NCBI RefSeq assembly: GCF_000298235.1
Contig: NZ_BAHE01000008.1
Location: 1 to 64,000, forward strand
Source: Gordonia namibiensis NBRC 108229
GTDB lineage: Bacteria > Actinomycetota > Actinomycetes > Mycobacteriales > Mycobacteriaceae
DNA length: 64,000 bases
Direction of reading: 5' to 3'
The notes under the pieces are model-generated. The model did not search any database. It was not told the DNA's origin and was given only the letters and a program-made list of their open reading frames with translations. Positions 26,365-34,556 of the stretch are shown here, one piece after another. Position numbers and translations under genes: made by a program. The number at the start of each line of letters is the position of its first letter. The first letter of the stretch is position 1.

Positions 26365-26390
26365 TGGAACGAATCGAATCTTGCGTTCCA
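26365..26390. promoter_or_regulatory. Inverted repeat in the CoA-transferase / fadD divergent gap
   Basis: TGGAACG-N12-CGTTCCA (26365-26371 and 26384-26390) is a perfect 7-bp-arm repeat in the 141-bp gap. A second, shorter one, TGTGT-N6-ACACA, lies at 26416-26431 next to the fadD ribosome-binding site. Both are candidate operators for co-regulating the divergent lipid genes. Confidence 0.5.
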
Positions 26391-26448
26391 TTGTCGCGCA
26401 TCTCCGGCTATGGTGTGTGTCGTCGAACACATACTGGGGAGGCTTTGA

Positions 26449-28233
26449 ATGGTTGATCACGCATCGGGGACCGGGCTCCTGCCCGACATCCGTCTCGCCG
26501 ACATGGCGGCGGGCGTCGCGTCGCTGCGCAAGGACATCGGGACCGTTCTGCGTGTGCTGCCGGAGATGCTGCCCAAGCCGCCGACGACCAAGATGTCCAT
26601 CGGCAAGCGCTTCCAGCAGTCCGTCGACAAGTACCCCGACCGCGACTTCCTGCGCTTCGAGGGCTCGTCGATCACCTACCGCGAGGCCAACGCCCGGGCC
26701 AACCGTCTCGCCGACTTCCTGACGCGCGAGGGCGTCGGCAAGGGCGATGTGGTGGCGGTGCTGTCGAAGAACCACCCCGACGTCGTGATCGCCATGCTCG
26801 GCATCGTCAAGATCGGCGCGATCTGCGGCATGATCAACTTCCACCAGCGCGGCGCAGTACTCGAGCACAGCCTGGGGCTCCTCGACGCCAAGGTCGTTCT
26901 GTACCAGGAGGATCTGGTCGAGGCCCTGGACTCGGTACCGCAGAGTGCGCGTCCGGCAAAGGAATTCACCTTCGAGAAGCTGCCGTCGCTGGTCGCGCCG
27001 TGCTCGCCGGTCAATCCGAAGGCCACTGAATCCGTCGAGGTCGGCTCGACGGCGATCCTGATCTTCACCTCGGGCACCACCGGATACCCCAAGGCCAGCA
27101 AGCTGAGTCACTACCGCTGGCTGGTCGCCATGAACGGCATCGGCGGTCTCGGGATCCGACTGCGCAGCGACGACGTGATGTACACGGCGCTGCCCTTCTA
27201 CCACAACAACGCGCTCACGATCTCACTGTCGTCGGTGCTCAACTCCGGTGCCTGCCTCGCGATCGGCAAGCAGTTCTCGGCGTCCCGCTTCTTCGACGAG
27301 CTCATCGAGAACGATGCCACCGCGTTCAGCTACATCGGCGAGCTGTGCCGGTATCTCCTCGCGCAGCCGCCGAAGCCGACCGACCGCGCGCACCGCGTCC
27401 GGCTGGCCGTCGGCAACGGCTTGCGCCCCGACATCTGGGATGACTTCACCGGACGGTTCGGCATCGACCGCATCGTCGAGTTGTATGCGGCCAGCGAGGC
27501 GAACATCGGTTTCGTCAACGTCTTCGGGCTGTCGAAGACCGCGGGCTTCTCACCGTTGCCGTACATCGTCGTCGAGTACGACGAGGAGACCGGCGAACCG
27601 TTGCGCGGACCCGACGGCCGGGTGAAGAAGGTCGGCAAGGGCGGCACGGGACTGCTTCTCGCGCAGATCAACTCGCGTGTCCCCTTCGACGGTTACACCG
27701 ATCCGAAGGCCACCGAGAAGAAGATCGTCCGCGACGCCCGCAAGAAGGGCGACCAGTGGTTCAACAGCGGCGACGTCGTCCGCGATCAGGGCTTCCACCA
27801 CATCGGCTTCGTCGACCGCATCGGTGACACCTTCCGCTGGAAGGGCGAGAACGTCGCCACCACCGAGGTCGAGGCGGTCGTCGACGCACACGACTCGGTC
27901 GAGGAGGCCGTCGTCTTCGGTGTGCCGGTGCCCGGCGTCGACGGCAAGGCCGGCATGGCGGCGGTGAGTCTCCACGACGGTCAGGAGTTCGACGCCGCGG
28001 GCTTCGCCGCACATGTCCGCAAGGGACTCCCGAGTTACGCGGTGCCGCTGTTCGTCCGGATCGTCGACCAGCTCGAACACACGTCGACCTTCAAGAACAT
28101 GCGCACCGAACTGCGCAAGCAGGCCTACTCCGAGACCGGCGACGATCCGATGTACGTGCTCTCGGGCGACACCTACGTCGAGTTCTATCCGGAGTACGTC
28201 GAGGAACTGTCCGGAGCCCGGCGACAGGGATAG
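26449..28233 (+). CDS. fadD6: Very-long/long-chain acyl-CoA synthetase, FadD6/FATP-like
   Basis: A 594-residue acyl-CoA ligase. It carries the AMP-binding P-loop FTSGTTGYPKASKLSH (206-221), the L-motif YAASEANIGFVN near 349, and the FATP/VLACS signature DTFRWKGENVATTEVEAVV near 462. This FATP type, represented by FadD6 (Rv1206) in M. tuberculosis, activates imported fatty acids. The start ATG 26449 follows GGGGAGG. It is divergent from a CoA-transferase with shared control sites. The symbol is a homology guess. Confidence 0.82.
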   Translation: MVDHASGTGLLPDIRLADMAAGVASLRKDIGTVLRVLPEMLPKPPTTKMSIGKRFQQSVDKYPDRDFLRFEGSSITYREANARANRLADFLTREGVGKGDVVAVLSKNHPDVVIAMLGIVKIGAICGMINFHQRGAVLEHSLGLLDAKVVLYQEDLVEALDSVPQSARPAKEFTFEKLPSLVAPCSPVNPKATESVEVGSTAILIFTSGTTGYPKASKLSHYRWLVAMNGIGGLGIRLRSDDVMYTALPFYHNNALTISLSSVLNSGACLAIGKQFSASRFFDELIENDATAFSYIGELCRYLLAQPPKPTDRAHRVRLAVGNGLRPDIWDDFTGRFGIDRIVELYAASEANIGFVNVFGLSKTAGFSPLPYIVVEYDEETGEPLRGPDGRVKKVGKGGTGLLLAQINSRVPFDGYTDPKATEKKIVRDARKKGDQWFNSGDVVRDQGFHHIGFVDRIGDTFRWKGENVATTEVEAVVDAHDSVEEAVVFGVPVPGVDGKAGMAAVSLHDGQEFDAAGFAAHVRKGLPSYAVPLFVRIVDQLEHTSTFKNMRTELRKQAYSETGDDPMYVLSGDTYVEFYPEYVEELSGARRQG

Positions 28234-28242
28234 GCGGTGGGC

Positions 28243-28277
28243 CGACGTGGTGGCGGTGTCAGCCGTTCACCACGTCG
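28243..28277. terminator. Hairpin between converging fadD6-like gene and unknown gene
   Basis: CGACGTGGTG (28243-28252) pairs perfectly with CACCACGTCG (28268-28277), 10 bp with a 15-nt loop. The right arm is inside the last codons of the minus-strand gene, whose stop is at 28259. Confidence 0.6.
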
Positions 28278-28765
28278 TAGACCGCCTCGGCCGGCGCGGC
28301 CAGGAGCCGATCCGCCATCTCCTGCTTGAGGTAGGTCAGGCGCGCCTCTCCTTCGGCGGTGCGCTCCGGTTGCCGGGCCAGCGCGATGAACTCGTCGGTC
28401 ACGAACCCCTCGCGGATCTCCAGCCGAACCTTCCGATCGCGGTAGGACAGTTCGAAGACGTAGCGCTCGAGCGTCGCGCCACGATCGTTGCGCTCCAGTG
28501 CGGAGTCGACGGTGAAGCGGTTCTCGGTCACCGCACGGGTGACCATCTCGAAGGTGTCCCGTACGCCGGGGCCGGTATGTGCCGTGGCCACGACGATGTC
28601 ACGACGCTCGACCGAGCCGGGTTCGCCGAGCTGGGGCAGAGCTCGCTCGAGGACCTTGAACGCGTGCGCGACGCCGCCCGGGAAGCCGGGGCCGTGGTAT
28701 CGGGTCACGTCATCGATGCTGTAGGAGATCTGGGTTCCCTGATCGGTGACGGTTATCGCGTGCAT
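28259..28765 (-). CDS. Conserved-looking protein of unknown function
   Basis: A 168-residue soluble protein that I do not recognise. It has no signal peptide or membrane helix. It starts with beta-like stretches (MHAITVTDQGTQISYSIDDV, RRDIVVATAHTGPGVRD) and ends in an acidic helical half (EGEARLTYLKQEMADRLLA). Length and strand pattern could fit a formylmethanofuran/FmdE-like or cystatin-like fold, but I cannot support any function. AAGGAG 8 nt before ATG 28765 supports the start. GC and codon use match the neighbours. Confidence 0.6.
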   Translation of the reverse strand: MHAITVTDQGTQISYSIDDVTRYHGPGFPGGVAHAFKVLERALPQLGEPGSVERRDIVVATAHTGPGVRDTFEMVTRAVTENRFTVDSALERNDRGATLERYVFELSYRDRKVRLEIREGFVTDEFIALARQPERTAEGEARLTYLKQEMADRLLAAPAEAVYDVVNG

Positions 28766-28824
28766 GCGATGGACTCCTTCATGGTGCGGGCCATCGGGGG
28801 CCCGGTGATGTCAGCCTGCGGAGT

Positions 28825-29475
28825 CTACTTACGGTGCACAGCGGTCAAGCGCTCGCCCACGAAGTCGAGTGCGCTGCGCTGCCACAGGCCGATGTGGTCG
28901 AGCATCGCGTGGCCGCCGTCGGGGACGTTGACGAACTGGGCGTCGACGCCCTGCGCCGACAATTCGTCGATGCCCTTCCGCGTGCGCTTGGCGAAGGTGC
29001 GTTCGTCCGCGTCGCCGTGGACCGCCACCACGCGGGCGCCGGGGTGGATGTGTCGCCAATCGGCGTACTGCCACCAGGGGGCGAGAGCGAGAACACCGAT
29101 GACCCGGCGGTCGGCGGCCAGCTGCGCGGCGACCCGGCCGCCCATCGAGTGGCCGATCGCGACGACGGGGACGCCGGGGTGGCGTCGGCACAACTCGTCG
29201 AGCGCTGCGCGCGCCGGGAGCATGGGGCTGTTCTCGTCGCCGTTCCAGCCGTAGACGCGGTACCGCACCTGGTGCACGCGCACGGCCCGTCCGTAGCGCA
29301 GTCGAAGCGACCACGTGAACGGGTACATGCGCATTGCCGAGCCCTGCCATGGACTGAACGGTTTGCGACTGTCGTCGGTGCCGCCGGGCAGCACCAGGAC
29401 GAGAAGGCCCGCCGGGTCGCGCCGGGTCGAGAACAGGCCGGGGGAGAGCGGTCGCAGGGGACCTGGGTTCAACAT
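28825..29475 (-). CDS. Alpha/beta hydrolase
   Basis: A 216-residue alpha/beta-hydrolase. The nucleophile elbow GHSMGG is near residue 117, the oxyanion-side LVLVLPGGTDDS near 28, a likely acid in VVAVHGDADERTF near 158 and the catalytic His in PDGGHAMLDH near 194. All triad members therefore seem present. Substrate is unknown; esterase or lipase-like action is likely. No signal peptide is seen. ATG 29475 is preferred, with GGAGG 11 nt upstream; GTG 29499 would add eight residues. Confidence 0.8.
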   Translation of the reverse strand: MLNPGPLRPLSPGLFSTRRDPAGLLVLVLPGGTDDSRKPFSPWQGSAMRMYPFTWSLRLRYGRAVRVHQVRYRVYGWNGDENSPMLPARAALDELCRRHPGVPVVAIGHSMGGRVAAQLAADRRVIGVLALAPWWQYADWRHIHPGARVVAVHGDADERTFAKRTRKGIDELSAQGVDAQFVNVPDGGHAMLDHIGLWQRSALDFVGERLTAVHRK

Positions 29476-29619
29476 GGTTCGGCAGGCCTCCAACGGCACG
29501 TCGACGATCGTCTCACCCTAGCGATTCGATTCCGGGACGAATTCGGACCGGTCTGCTGAGCCTCCGCCAATTGGTGTCGTCGGACGGGCGAATTCGGATC
29601 TTGATGGCAGAATCGCGAT

Positions 29620-31263
29620 ATGGCACATTCCCGCGCTGGAACATTGGCCCTGCCCGAAGACCTCGTCGACGTGGAGGCACTCGAGCGTGCCTATTACGAC
29701 AACGTCCCCGATCCGTCGGACCCGTTGCAGCAGGTCGTGTTCGGGACCTCCGGCCACCGGGGCTCGAGTTTCGACACCGCATTCAACGAGGCGCATATTC
29801 TCGCGACGACGCAGGCCATCGTCGAATACCGGACCAGTGCGGGAATCACGGGTCCGCTGTTCATCGGTTTCGATACGCACGCTTTGTCCATTCCGGCGTG
29901 GCGGACCGCGCTCGAGGTTCTCGCGGCCAACGAGGTGTCGGTGTTGACCGCCGAGGACGACTCGTACACCCCGACCCCTGCGGTCAGTCGCGCGATCCTG
30001 ACGTTCAACAAGGAGAACCCCGGTGTGCTCTCCGACGGCATCGTGGTGACGCCGTCGCACAACCCACCTCGCGACGGCGGGTTCAAGTACAACCCGCCGA
30101 CCGGTGGTCCGGCCGACACCACCATCACCTCGGTCATCGCCGCCCGCGCCAACGAACTGCTCGCGGCGAAGCTCGACGGCGTGAAGCGGATTCCGTTCGA
30201 ACGGGCCCGAGCCAGTGAGTTCGTCCGGGACTACTCGTTCCTGCTCGATTACATCGAAGGTCTCGGCGACGTCGTCGACATGACGGCCATCCGCGACGCC
30301 GGCATCCACATCGGCGCCGACCCGCTCGGCGGTGCGTCGGTTGGGTACTGGGCCCACCTCGGGCTGCGCTACAACCTCGAACACCTCACCGTCGTCAACC
30401 CGACCGTCGACCCGACGTTCTCGTTCATGACGCTCGACACCGACGGCAAGATCCGGATGGACTGCTCGTCGTCGAACGCGATGGCGTCGCTGATCTCGGC
30501 GCGCGACTCCTTCGACATCGCGACCGGGAACGACGCCGACTCCGACCGCCACGGGATCGTCACGCCCGACGCCGGCCTGATGAATCCGAACCACTACCTC
30601 GCGGTGGCCATCGACTACCTGTTCACCCATCGTCCGCAGTGGTCGGAGCAGGCGGCGGTCGGCAAGACGTTGGTGTCGTCGTCACTGATCGACCGGGTGG
30701 TCGCCGGGATCGGCCGGCCGCTGCTGGAGGTCCCCGTCGGTTTCAAATGGTTCGTCGACGGACTGCTCTCCGGACGTGTCGCCTTCGGCGGCGAGGAGAG
30801 CGCCGGCGCGTCGTTCCTGATGTTCGACGGCACGCCGTGGTCGACCGACAAGGACGGCATCATCATGGCGCTGCTCGCCTCGGAGATCCTGGCCGTCACC
30901 GGCAAGACGCCGTCGCAGCGGTACGCCGAACTCGCCGAGCAGTACGGGGAGACCTCTTACGCCCGGATCGACGCGCCCGCGTCACGCGAGCAGAAGGCGG
31001 TGCTGTCGAAGCTGTCGCCGGAGCAGGTGAAGGCCACCGAACTCGCCGGTGAACCGATCTCCGCGATCATGACGACCGCCCCCGGCAACGGGGCGGCGAT
31101 CGGCGGTCTGAAGGTCACCACCGAGAATGCGTGGTTCGCCGCGCGGCCGTCGGGAACCGAGGACGTCTACAAGATCTACGCCGAATCCTTCAAGGGCCCT
31201 GAGCATCTCGCGCAGGTTCAGAAGGAGGCGCAGCAGGTCGTCGACACCGCGCTCGGGAGCTGA
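29620..31263 (+). CDS. pgm: Phosphoglucomutase (alpha-D-glucose phosphate-specific)
   Basis: A 547-residue phosphohexomutase that interconverts glucose-1-phosphate and glucose-6-phosphate for glycogen, trehalose and cell-wall sugar synthesis. Phosphoserine loop is [11 protein letters not shown] near 145, the Mg loop [10 protein letters not shown] near 306, sugar-specificity loop [10 protein letters not shown] near 391 and the phosphate-binding [12 protein letters not shown] near 510. FGTSGHRG near residue 41 is the N-terminal signature of the Pgm (not PgcA) type. The VIT1-like gene converges and its stop abuts this one. Confidence 0.93.
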   Translation: MAHSRAGTLALPEDLVDVEALERAYYDNVPDPSDPLQQVVFGTSGHRGSSFDTAFNEAHILATTQAIVEYRTSAGITGPLFIGFDTHALSIPAWRTALEVLAANEVSVLTAEDDSYTPTPAVSRAILTFNKENPGVLSDGIVVTPSHNPPRDGGFKYNPPTGGPADTTITSVIAARANELLAAKLDGVKRIPFERARASEFVRDYSFLLDYIEGLGDVVDMTAIRDAGIHIGADPLGGASVGYWAHLGLRYNLEHLTVVNPTVDPTFSFMTLDTDGKIRMDCSSSNAMASLISARDSFDIATGNDADSDRHGIVTPDAGLMNPNHYLAVAIDYLFTHRPQWSEQAAVGKTLVSSSLIDRVVAGIGRPLLEVPVGFKWFVDGLLSGRVAFGGEESAGASFLMFDGTPWSTDKDGIIMALLASEILAVTGKTPSQRYAELAEQYGETSYARIDAPASREQKAVLSKLSPEQVKATELAGEPISAIMTTAPGNGAAIGGLKVTTENAWFAARPSGTEDVYKIYAESFKGPEHLAQVQKEAQQVVDTALGS

Positions 31264-31989
31264 TCAGCCGCCCGCGGGGATGCCGATCGCCAGGCCCACC
31301 AGATAGGTGGCGCCGGCGGCGATCACGCCGAAGCACAGCTGACGTAGCGCGCCCCGGGCAATCGGATGACGGGTGACGTAGGCGGCGACGCCTCCGGCGA
31401 TGAGGAGTCCGACGGCGCCCACCGACAGGCCGAGGAGCAGCGAAGAGAACCCGAGCAGGTACGGGATCAGCGGGACGACGCCGCCGATGCCGAACATCAC
31501 GAACGACGAGATCGCCGCCACCCACGGAGAGGGCTTGTCCGACGGGGCGACGCCGAGTTCCTGGGTGATGTGGACGTCGACCGCACCTTCGGGGTCCTGG
31601 TGGATCTCGTGCGCCGCGGTGGTCGCGGTCTCCTCGGTCATGCCCATCTCGGTGAACATCTCGATGAGTTCGTGGATCTCCCCGCCGGGGTTCTTCTCGA
31701 TCTCGGAGCGTTCGACCTCCACCTCGGCATCGAGCTGCTCGTTCTGCGTCGACACCGAGGTGAACTCGCCGAGCGCCATCGAGAACGCGCCGGCGATCAG
31801 TCCGGCGACGCCCGACAGGATGATCGTGTGTGCACTGGCACCTGCGCCACCGACGCCGGCGACGAGGCTGATGTTGGTGACCAAGCCGTCCATCGCGCCG
31901 AAGGTCGCGGCGCGGACCTGGCCGCCCGAGACGTCCGGGTGCTCGTGGCTGATCGGGTTCATTTCCTCGTCGACCTCGCTGTTGGTCAC
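31264..31989 (-). CDS. VIT1/CCC1-family iron/manganese transporter
   Basis: A 241-residue membrane protein with five helices. The first pair holds ATFGAMDGLVTNISLVAGVGGA (about 28-50) with the conserved DG...N of the family, followed by LIAGAFSMALGEFTSVSTQNE, a helical acidic metal-binding insert (EVEVERSEIEKNPGGEIHELIE, then EMGMTEE, residues about 88-130) and three C-terminal helices. VIT family members move Fe2+ or Mn2+ out of the cytosol. Start GTG 31989 has -10 TACGCT 6 nt upstream. It converges on pgm with no gap. Confidence 0.82.
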   Translation of the reverse strand: MTNSEVDEEMNPISHEHPDVSGGQVRAATFGAMDGLVTNISLVAGVGGAGASAHTIILSGVAGLIAGAFSMALGEFTSVSTQNEQLDAEVEVERSEIEKNPGGEIHELIEMFTEMGMTEETATTAAHEIHQDPEGAVDVHITQELGVAPSDKPSPWVAAISSFVMFGIGGVVPLIPYLLGFSSLLLGLSVGAVGLLIAGGVAAYVTRHPIARGALRQLCFGVIAAGATYLVGLAIGIPAGG

Positions 31990-31995
31990 CCGGTG

Positions 31996-32001
31996 AGCGT
32001 A
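31996..32001 (-). promoter_or_regulatory. -10 element for leaderless VIT1-like gene
   Basis: TACGCT on the minus strand, then 6 nt, then GTG 31989. Confidence 0.5.
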
Positions 32002-32030
32002 ACGACGTATGTGGCGGGTCGCCGGGCGAG

Positions 32031-32106
32031 CCGTCCCTTCGCCGATCGACCGTCCCCTCGCCGAACGACCGTCCCTTCGCCGATCGACCGTCCCTTCGCC
32101 GATCGA
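32031..32106. repeat. Four tandem 19-bp repeats
   Basis: CCGTCCCTTCGCCGATCGA occurs at 32031, 32069 and 32088 without change, and at 32050 with two changes. The array lies between the divergent VIT1-like and DsbA-like genes, 30 bp upstream of the former's -10 element and 86 bp upstream of the latter's. No coding sense is seen. Confidence 0.85.
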
Positions 32107-32191
32107 GCCGTGTCGAGATCATTCACGAAAGCGGCACGTATTCGGTGCGCTTCGGGCGCATCTACTCAGCCGATTATCAGTGCCGCGCGGA

Positions 32192-32197
32192 TAAAGT
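32192..32197 (+). promoter_or_regulatory. -10 element for leaderless DsbA-like gene
   Basis: TAAAGT, then 6 nt, then GTG 32204. Confidence 0.5.
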
Positions 32198-32203
32198 CGT
32201 TAC

Positions 32204-32953
32204 GTGAGCGAAAAGCGTAAGTCGGGAGCCTCCGTGCCCCGCGCCACCACATCGAAGTATCAGCCGAGCGCACCGTCGAGCACGATGACCTACGTCCTCG
32301 GAGGTATCGCGATCCTGGTGATCGCGGGCCTGGTCATCGGCGGGATCTGGTGGAGCGGTCGCGACAAGGGGACCGCGGACCAGTCTGCGCTCGCGGCGAG
32401 TTCGACGATGATCGTCGGACCGGAGAACGCGCCGCTGATCGACGTCTTCGAGGACCCGCTGTGCCCGGTGTGCAAGATGTTCGAGCAGCAGTCGGGTCCC
32501 GCGATCACCGCCGCGGTCACCGAGGGCAAGCTGCGGGTTCGCTATCACACGCTCAACTTCCTGAACTCGCGGTCGGCGACCGGTGACTACAGTTCCCGTG
32601 CCGCGGGCGCGCTGACCTGTGTGGCGCAGGAGCAGAACACCGACCTGTTCCTCCGGTTCCACAGCGCGCTGTTCGGCGCCCAGCCGGCGGAGGACGGCAC
32701 CGGCAACATCACCAGCCCCGAATTGGCGCGCCTGGCGACCTCGCAGGGTGCGACACCCGCGACCGCCAAGTGCATCACCGACAACGAGAAGGTCGCGCAG
32801 GCGGAAGCGAACGCCGCCACGTCGAGCGACGAACTCAAGAAGGCCGCCGGCCAGGTGGGCACCCCGAGCGTGCTCCACGACGGCAAGCCCGTCGACGGAC
32901 TGCTCGACGGCACCGGCTGGCTCGACGGGATTCTGGGCGCCGGCAAGTCGTGA
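32204..32953 (+). CDS. Membrane-anchored DsbA-family thioredoxin-like protein
   Basis: A 249-residue protein with a cytosolic N-terminus, one membrane helix at about 29-50 and an extracytoplasmic thioredoxin-4 domain. The active site is EDPLCPVCKMFEQ with Cys 87 and Cys 90, and the cis-Pro segment is GTPSVLHDG near 225. The domain has a second Cys pair (LTCVAQ near 143, AKCITD near 186). It most likely makes or isomerises disulfides in exported proteins. Start GTG 32204 is backed by the -10 TAAAGT. Confidence 0.85.
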   Translation: MSEKRKSGASVPRATTSKYQPSAPSSTMTYVLGGIAILVIAGLVIGGIWWSGRDKGTADQSALAASSTMIVGPENAPLIDVFEDPLCPVCKMFEQQSGPAITAAVTEGKLRVRYHTLNFLNSRSATGDYSSRAAGALTCVAQEQNTDLFLRFHSALFGAQPAEDGTGNITSPELARLATSQGATPATAKCITDNEKVAQAEANAATSSDELKKAAGQVGTPSVLHDGKPVDGLLDGTGWLDGILGAGKS

Positions 32954-33064
32954 TCCGAGGGGGACCGGGCCCGGCAAAGGGCCCGGTTCCTGCGGATTTG
33001 GTCGCCGTCGAGGCAGTGGTGTAACTTTCACAGTGCCCTTGAACAGGGCGGAACAAAAAAATAC

Positions 33065-33137
33065 GGGGCTATGGCGCAGCTGGTAGCGCACCACACTGGC
33101 AGTGTGGGGGTCAGGGGTTCGAGTCCCCTTAGCTCCA
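33065..33137 (+). tRNA. tRNA-Ala (anticodon GGC)
   Basis: The acceptor stem GGGGCTA pairs with TAGCTCC, one G-U pair included, and A 33137 is the discriminator. The anticodon arm is CCACA-CTGGCAG-TGTGG with anticodon GGC, and GGTTCGAGTCC is the T-arm. CCA is not encoded. A terminator follows 8 nt later. Confidence 0.95.
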
Positions 33138-33144
33138 CTCCACA

Positions 33145-33182
33145 AAAGGGTGGGTCAGACTTTCGGGTCTGACCCACCCTTT
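33145..33182 (+). terminator. Terminator after tRNA-Ala
   Basis: A perfect 16-bp stem (33145-33160 with 33167-33182) starts with AAA and ends with TTT around a 6-nt loop, so it can end transcription in both directions. Confidence 0.9.
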
Positions 33183-33286
33183 GCTTGTTGTCCTGCGCCC
33201 GTTGCGGGTCCCCTTCGCGCACACCATATCTGCACGGAATTCGCCACCCTGTGCCCAGAATTGTCGGCACAGAATCACCACTGAAG

Positions 33287-33320
33287 CAAGGCTAGCCTTG
33301 GTTAGTATAAGCTCCCCTAA
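33287..33320 (+). promoter_or_regulatory. IdeR/DtxR-type iron boxes before the siderophore operon
   Basis: TTAGTATAAGCTCCCCTAA (33302-33320) matches the mycobacterial IdeR consensus TTAGGTTAGGCTAACCTAA at 14 of 19 positions. Just upstream CAAGGCTAGCCTTG (33287-33300) is a perfect 14-bp palindrome with the GGCTAGCC core of DtxR sites. Both lie within 115 bp of the first gene, so iron repression is likely. Confidence 0.65.
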
Positions 33321-33398
33321 TTGTCGAAGATGTCCGTTCCGATGACGCGAGGCGCTGATCAGCGCATCGCGTCGCCGCCTGCTTGTCCTGGAGTCCAG

Positions 33399-34556
33399 AT
33401 GGCTGCCCGCCCCCGTCCGTCCGCCCCTGCCGCACACCTCTCGCGCCGCGACCTCATGCGCTCGATGGGAGTTGCCGCGCTTGCCCTGGGGGCGTTGGGT
33501 GTCACTGCGTGCTCGACCCGCGAAGCAGTCTCCGAGACCGCCGGCACCGGCGCCGCGGGCGGTCCGATCACCGTCGTCGACCAGTATCAGAACACGGTCA
33601 CCTTCGACACCCCGGTCGGTCGTATCGCGTCGACGATCATCCCGGTTCCGTCGATGATCATCGGTTCGGATCAGTCCACCGCCCGCAACGTCGGCGTCAA
33701 CGAGGTCGCGATCTCGATGGCGTCCAAGGGCATGCTGGGCACGATGTTCCCGGCGTTCCTGGACACCCCGGTGGTCGCCGGCAACGACTTCGTGCCCAAC
33801 GTCGAGCACATCCTGAGCCTCAACCCCGACGTCGTGATCCAGTGGGGCGACAAGGGCGACGACATCGTCGCGCCGCTGCGTAACGCCGGGCTGAAGGTGC
33901 TGCTGCTCAAGTACGGCACCCAGGAGGACCTCGAGGCGTGGATCTCGATCTTCGGGGAACTGCTCGGCAAGAAGTCGCAGGCCGACGCGGTCCTCGCGAC
34001 GATGGCCGCCGACCGCAAGGTCGTCGAGAAGGCCGCCGCGGCTCACGCTTCCGCAGCCCCCCGCGTGCTGTACATGTACAACGCTCCCGAGATCAAGGTC
34101 GGCGCAGACAACAGCTACATGGACTTCTGGATTCGACTGGCCGGTGGCAAGAATGTCGCCTCGGGTGCGGGCAAGGGTTCGAGCTTCGGCGTCACCCGAG
34201 AGCAGGTCCTGGGCTGGGATCCGGAGATCGTGATCCTCGGCAACTTCGAGCCCACGACCCCCGCCGACATGTACGGCGATCCCCGCTGGTCGTCGCTGTC
34301 GGCGGTCAAGAACAAGCGGGTCTACCAGGCTCCGATCGGCGGATTCTCCTGGGACCCGCCGTGCTACGAATCCAATCTGATGTGGATGTGGGCCAACTCG
34401 GTCTTCTTCCCCGACGTCGACCACGAACTGCGCGGGCGCATCCGGGAGACCTACCGGACGCTGTACGCCTACGACGTGACCGACGCCGACATCGATCGCA
34501 TCCTGCAGATGCCGGACAACGCGGGCAGCGCGGACTATGACGACTTCCGTGCATGA
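33399..34556 (+). CDS. Iron-siderophore ABC transporter substrate-binding lipoprotein
   Basis: A 385-residue class III binding protein. The export signal has both a twin-arginine (SRRDLM, 15-20) and a lipobox (VTAC, Cys 38), so it is a Tat-exported lipoprotein. The domain pattern is that of FecB/FhuD (DQYQNTVTFDTPVGRIAST near 55, then LSLNPDVVIQWG near 140, DPEIVILGNFEP near 272). It should bind a ferric siderophore at the outer face of the membrane. ATG 33399 follows TGGAG at 6 nt. The permease gene overlaps its end by 20 bp. Confidence 0.88.
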   Translation: MAARPRPSAPAAHLSRRDLMRSMGVAALALGALGVTACSTREAVSETAGTGAAGGPITVVDQYQNTVTFDTPVGRIASTIIPVPSMIIGSDQSTARNVGVNEVAISMASKGMLGTMFPAFLDTPVVAGNDFVPNVEHILSLNPDVVIQWGDKGDDIVAPLRNAGLKVLLLKYGTQEDLEAWISIFGELLGKKSQADAVLATMAADRKVVEKAAAAHASAAPRVLYMYNAPEIKVGADNSYMDFWIRLAGGKNVASGAGKGSSFGVTREQVLGWDPEIVILGNFEPTTPADMYGDPRWSSLSAVKNKRVYQAPIGGFSWDPPCYESNLMWMWANSVFFPDVDHELRGRIRETYRTLYAYDVTDADIDRILQMPDNAGSADYDDFRA

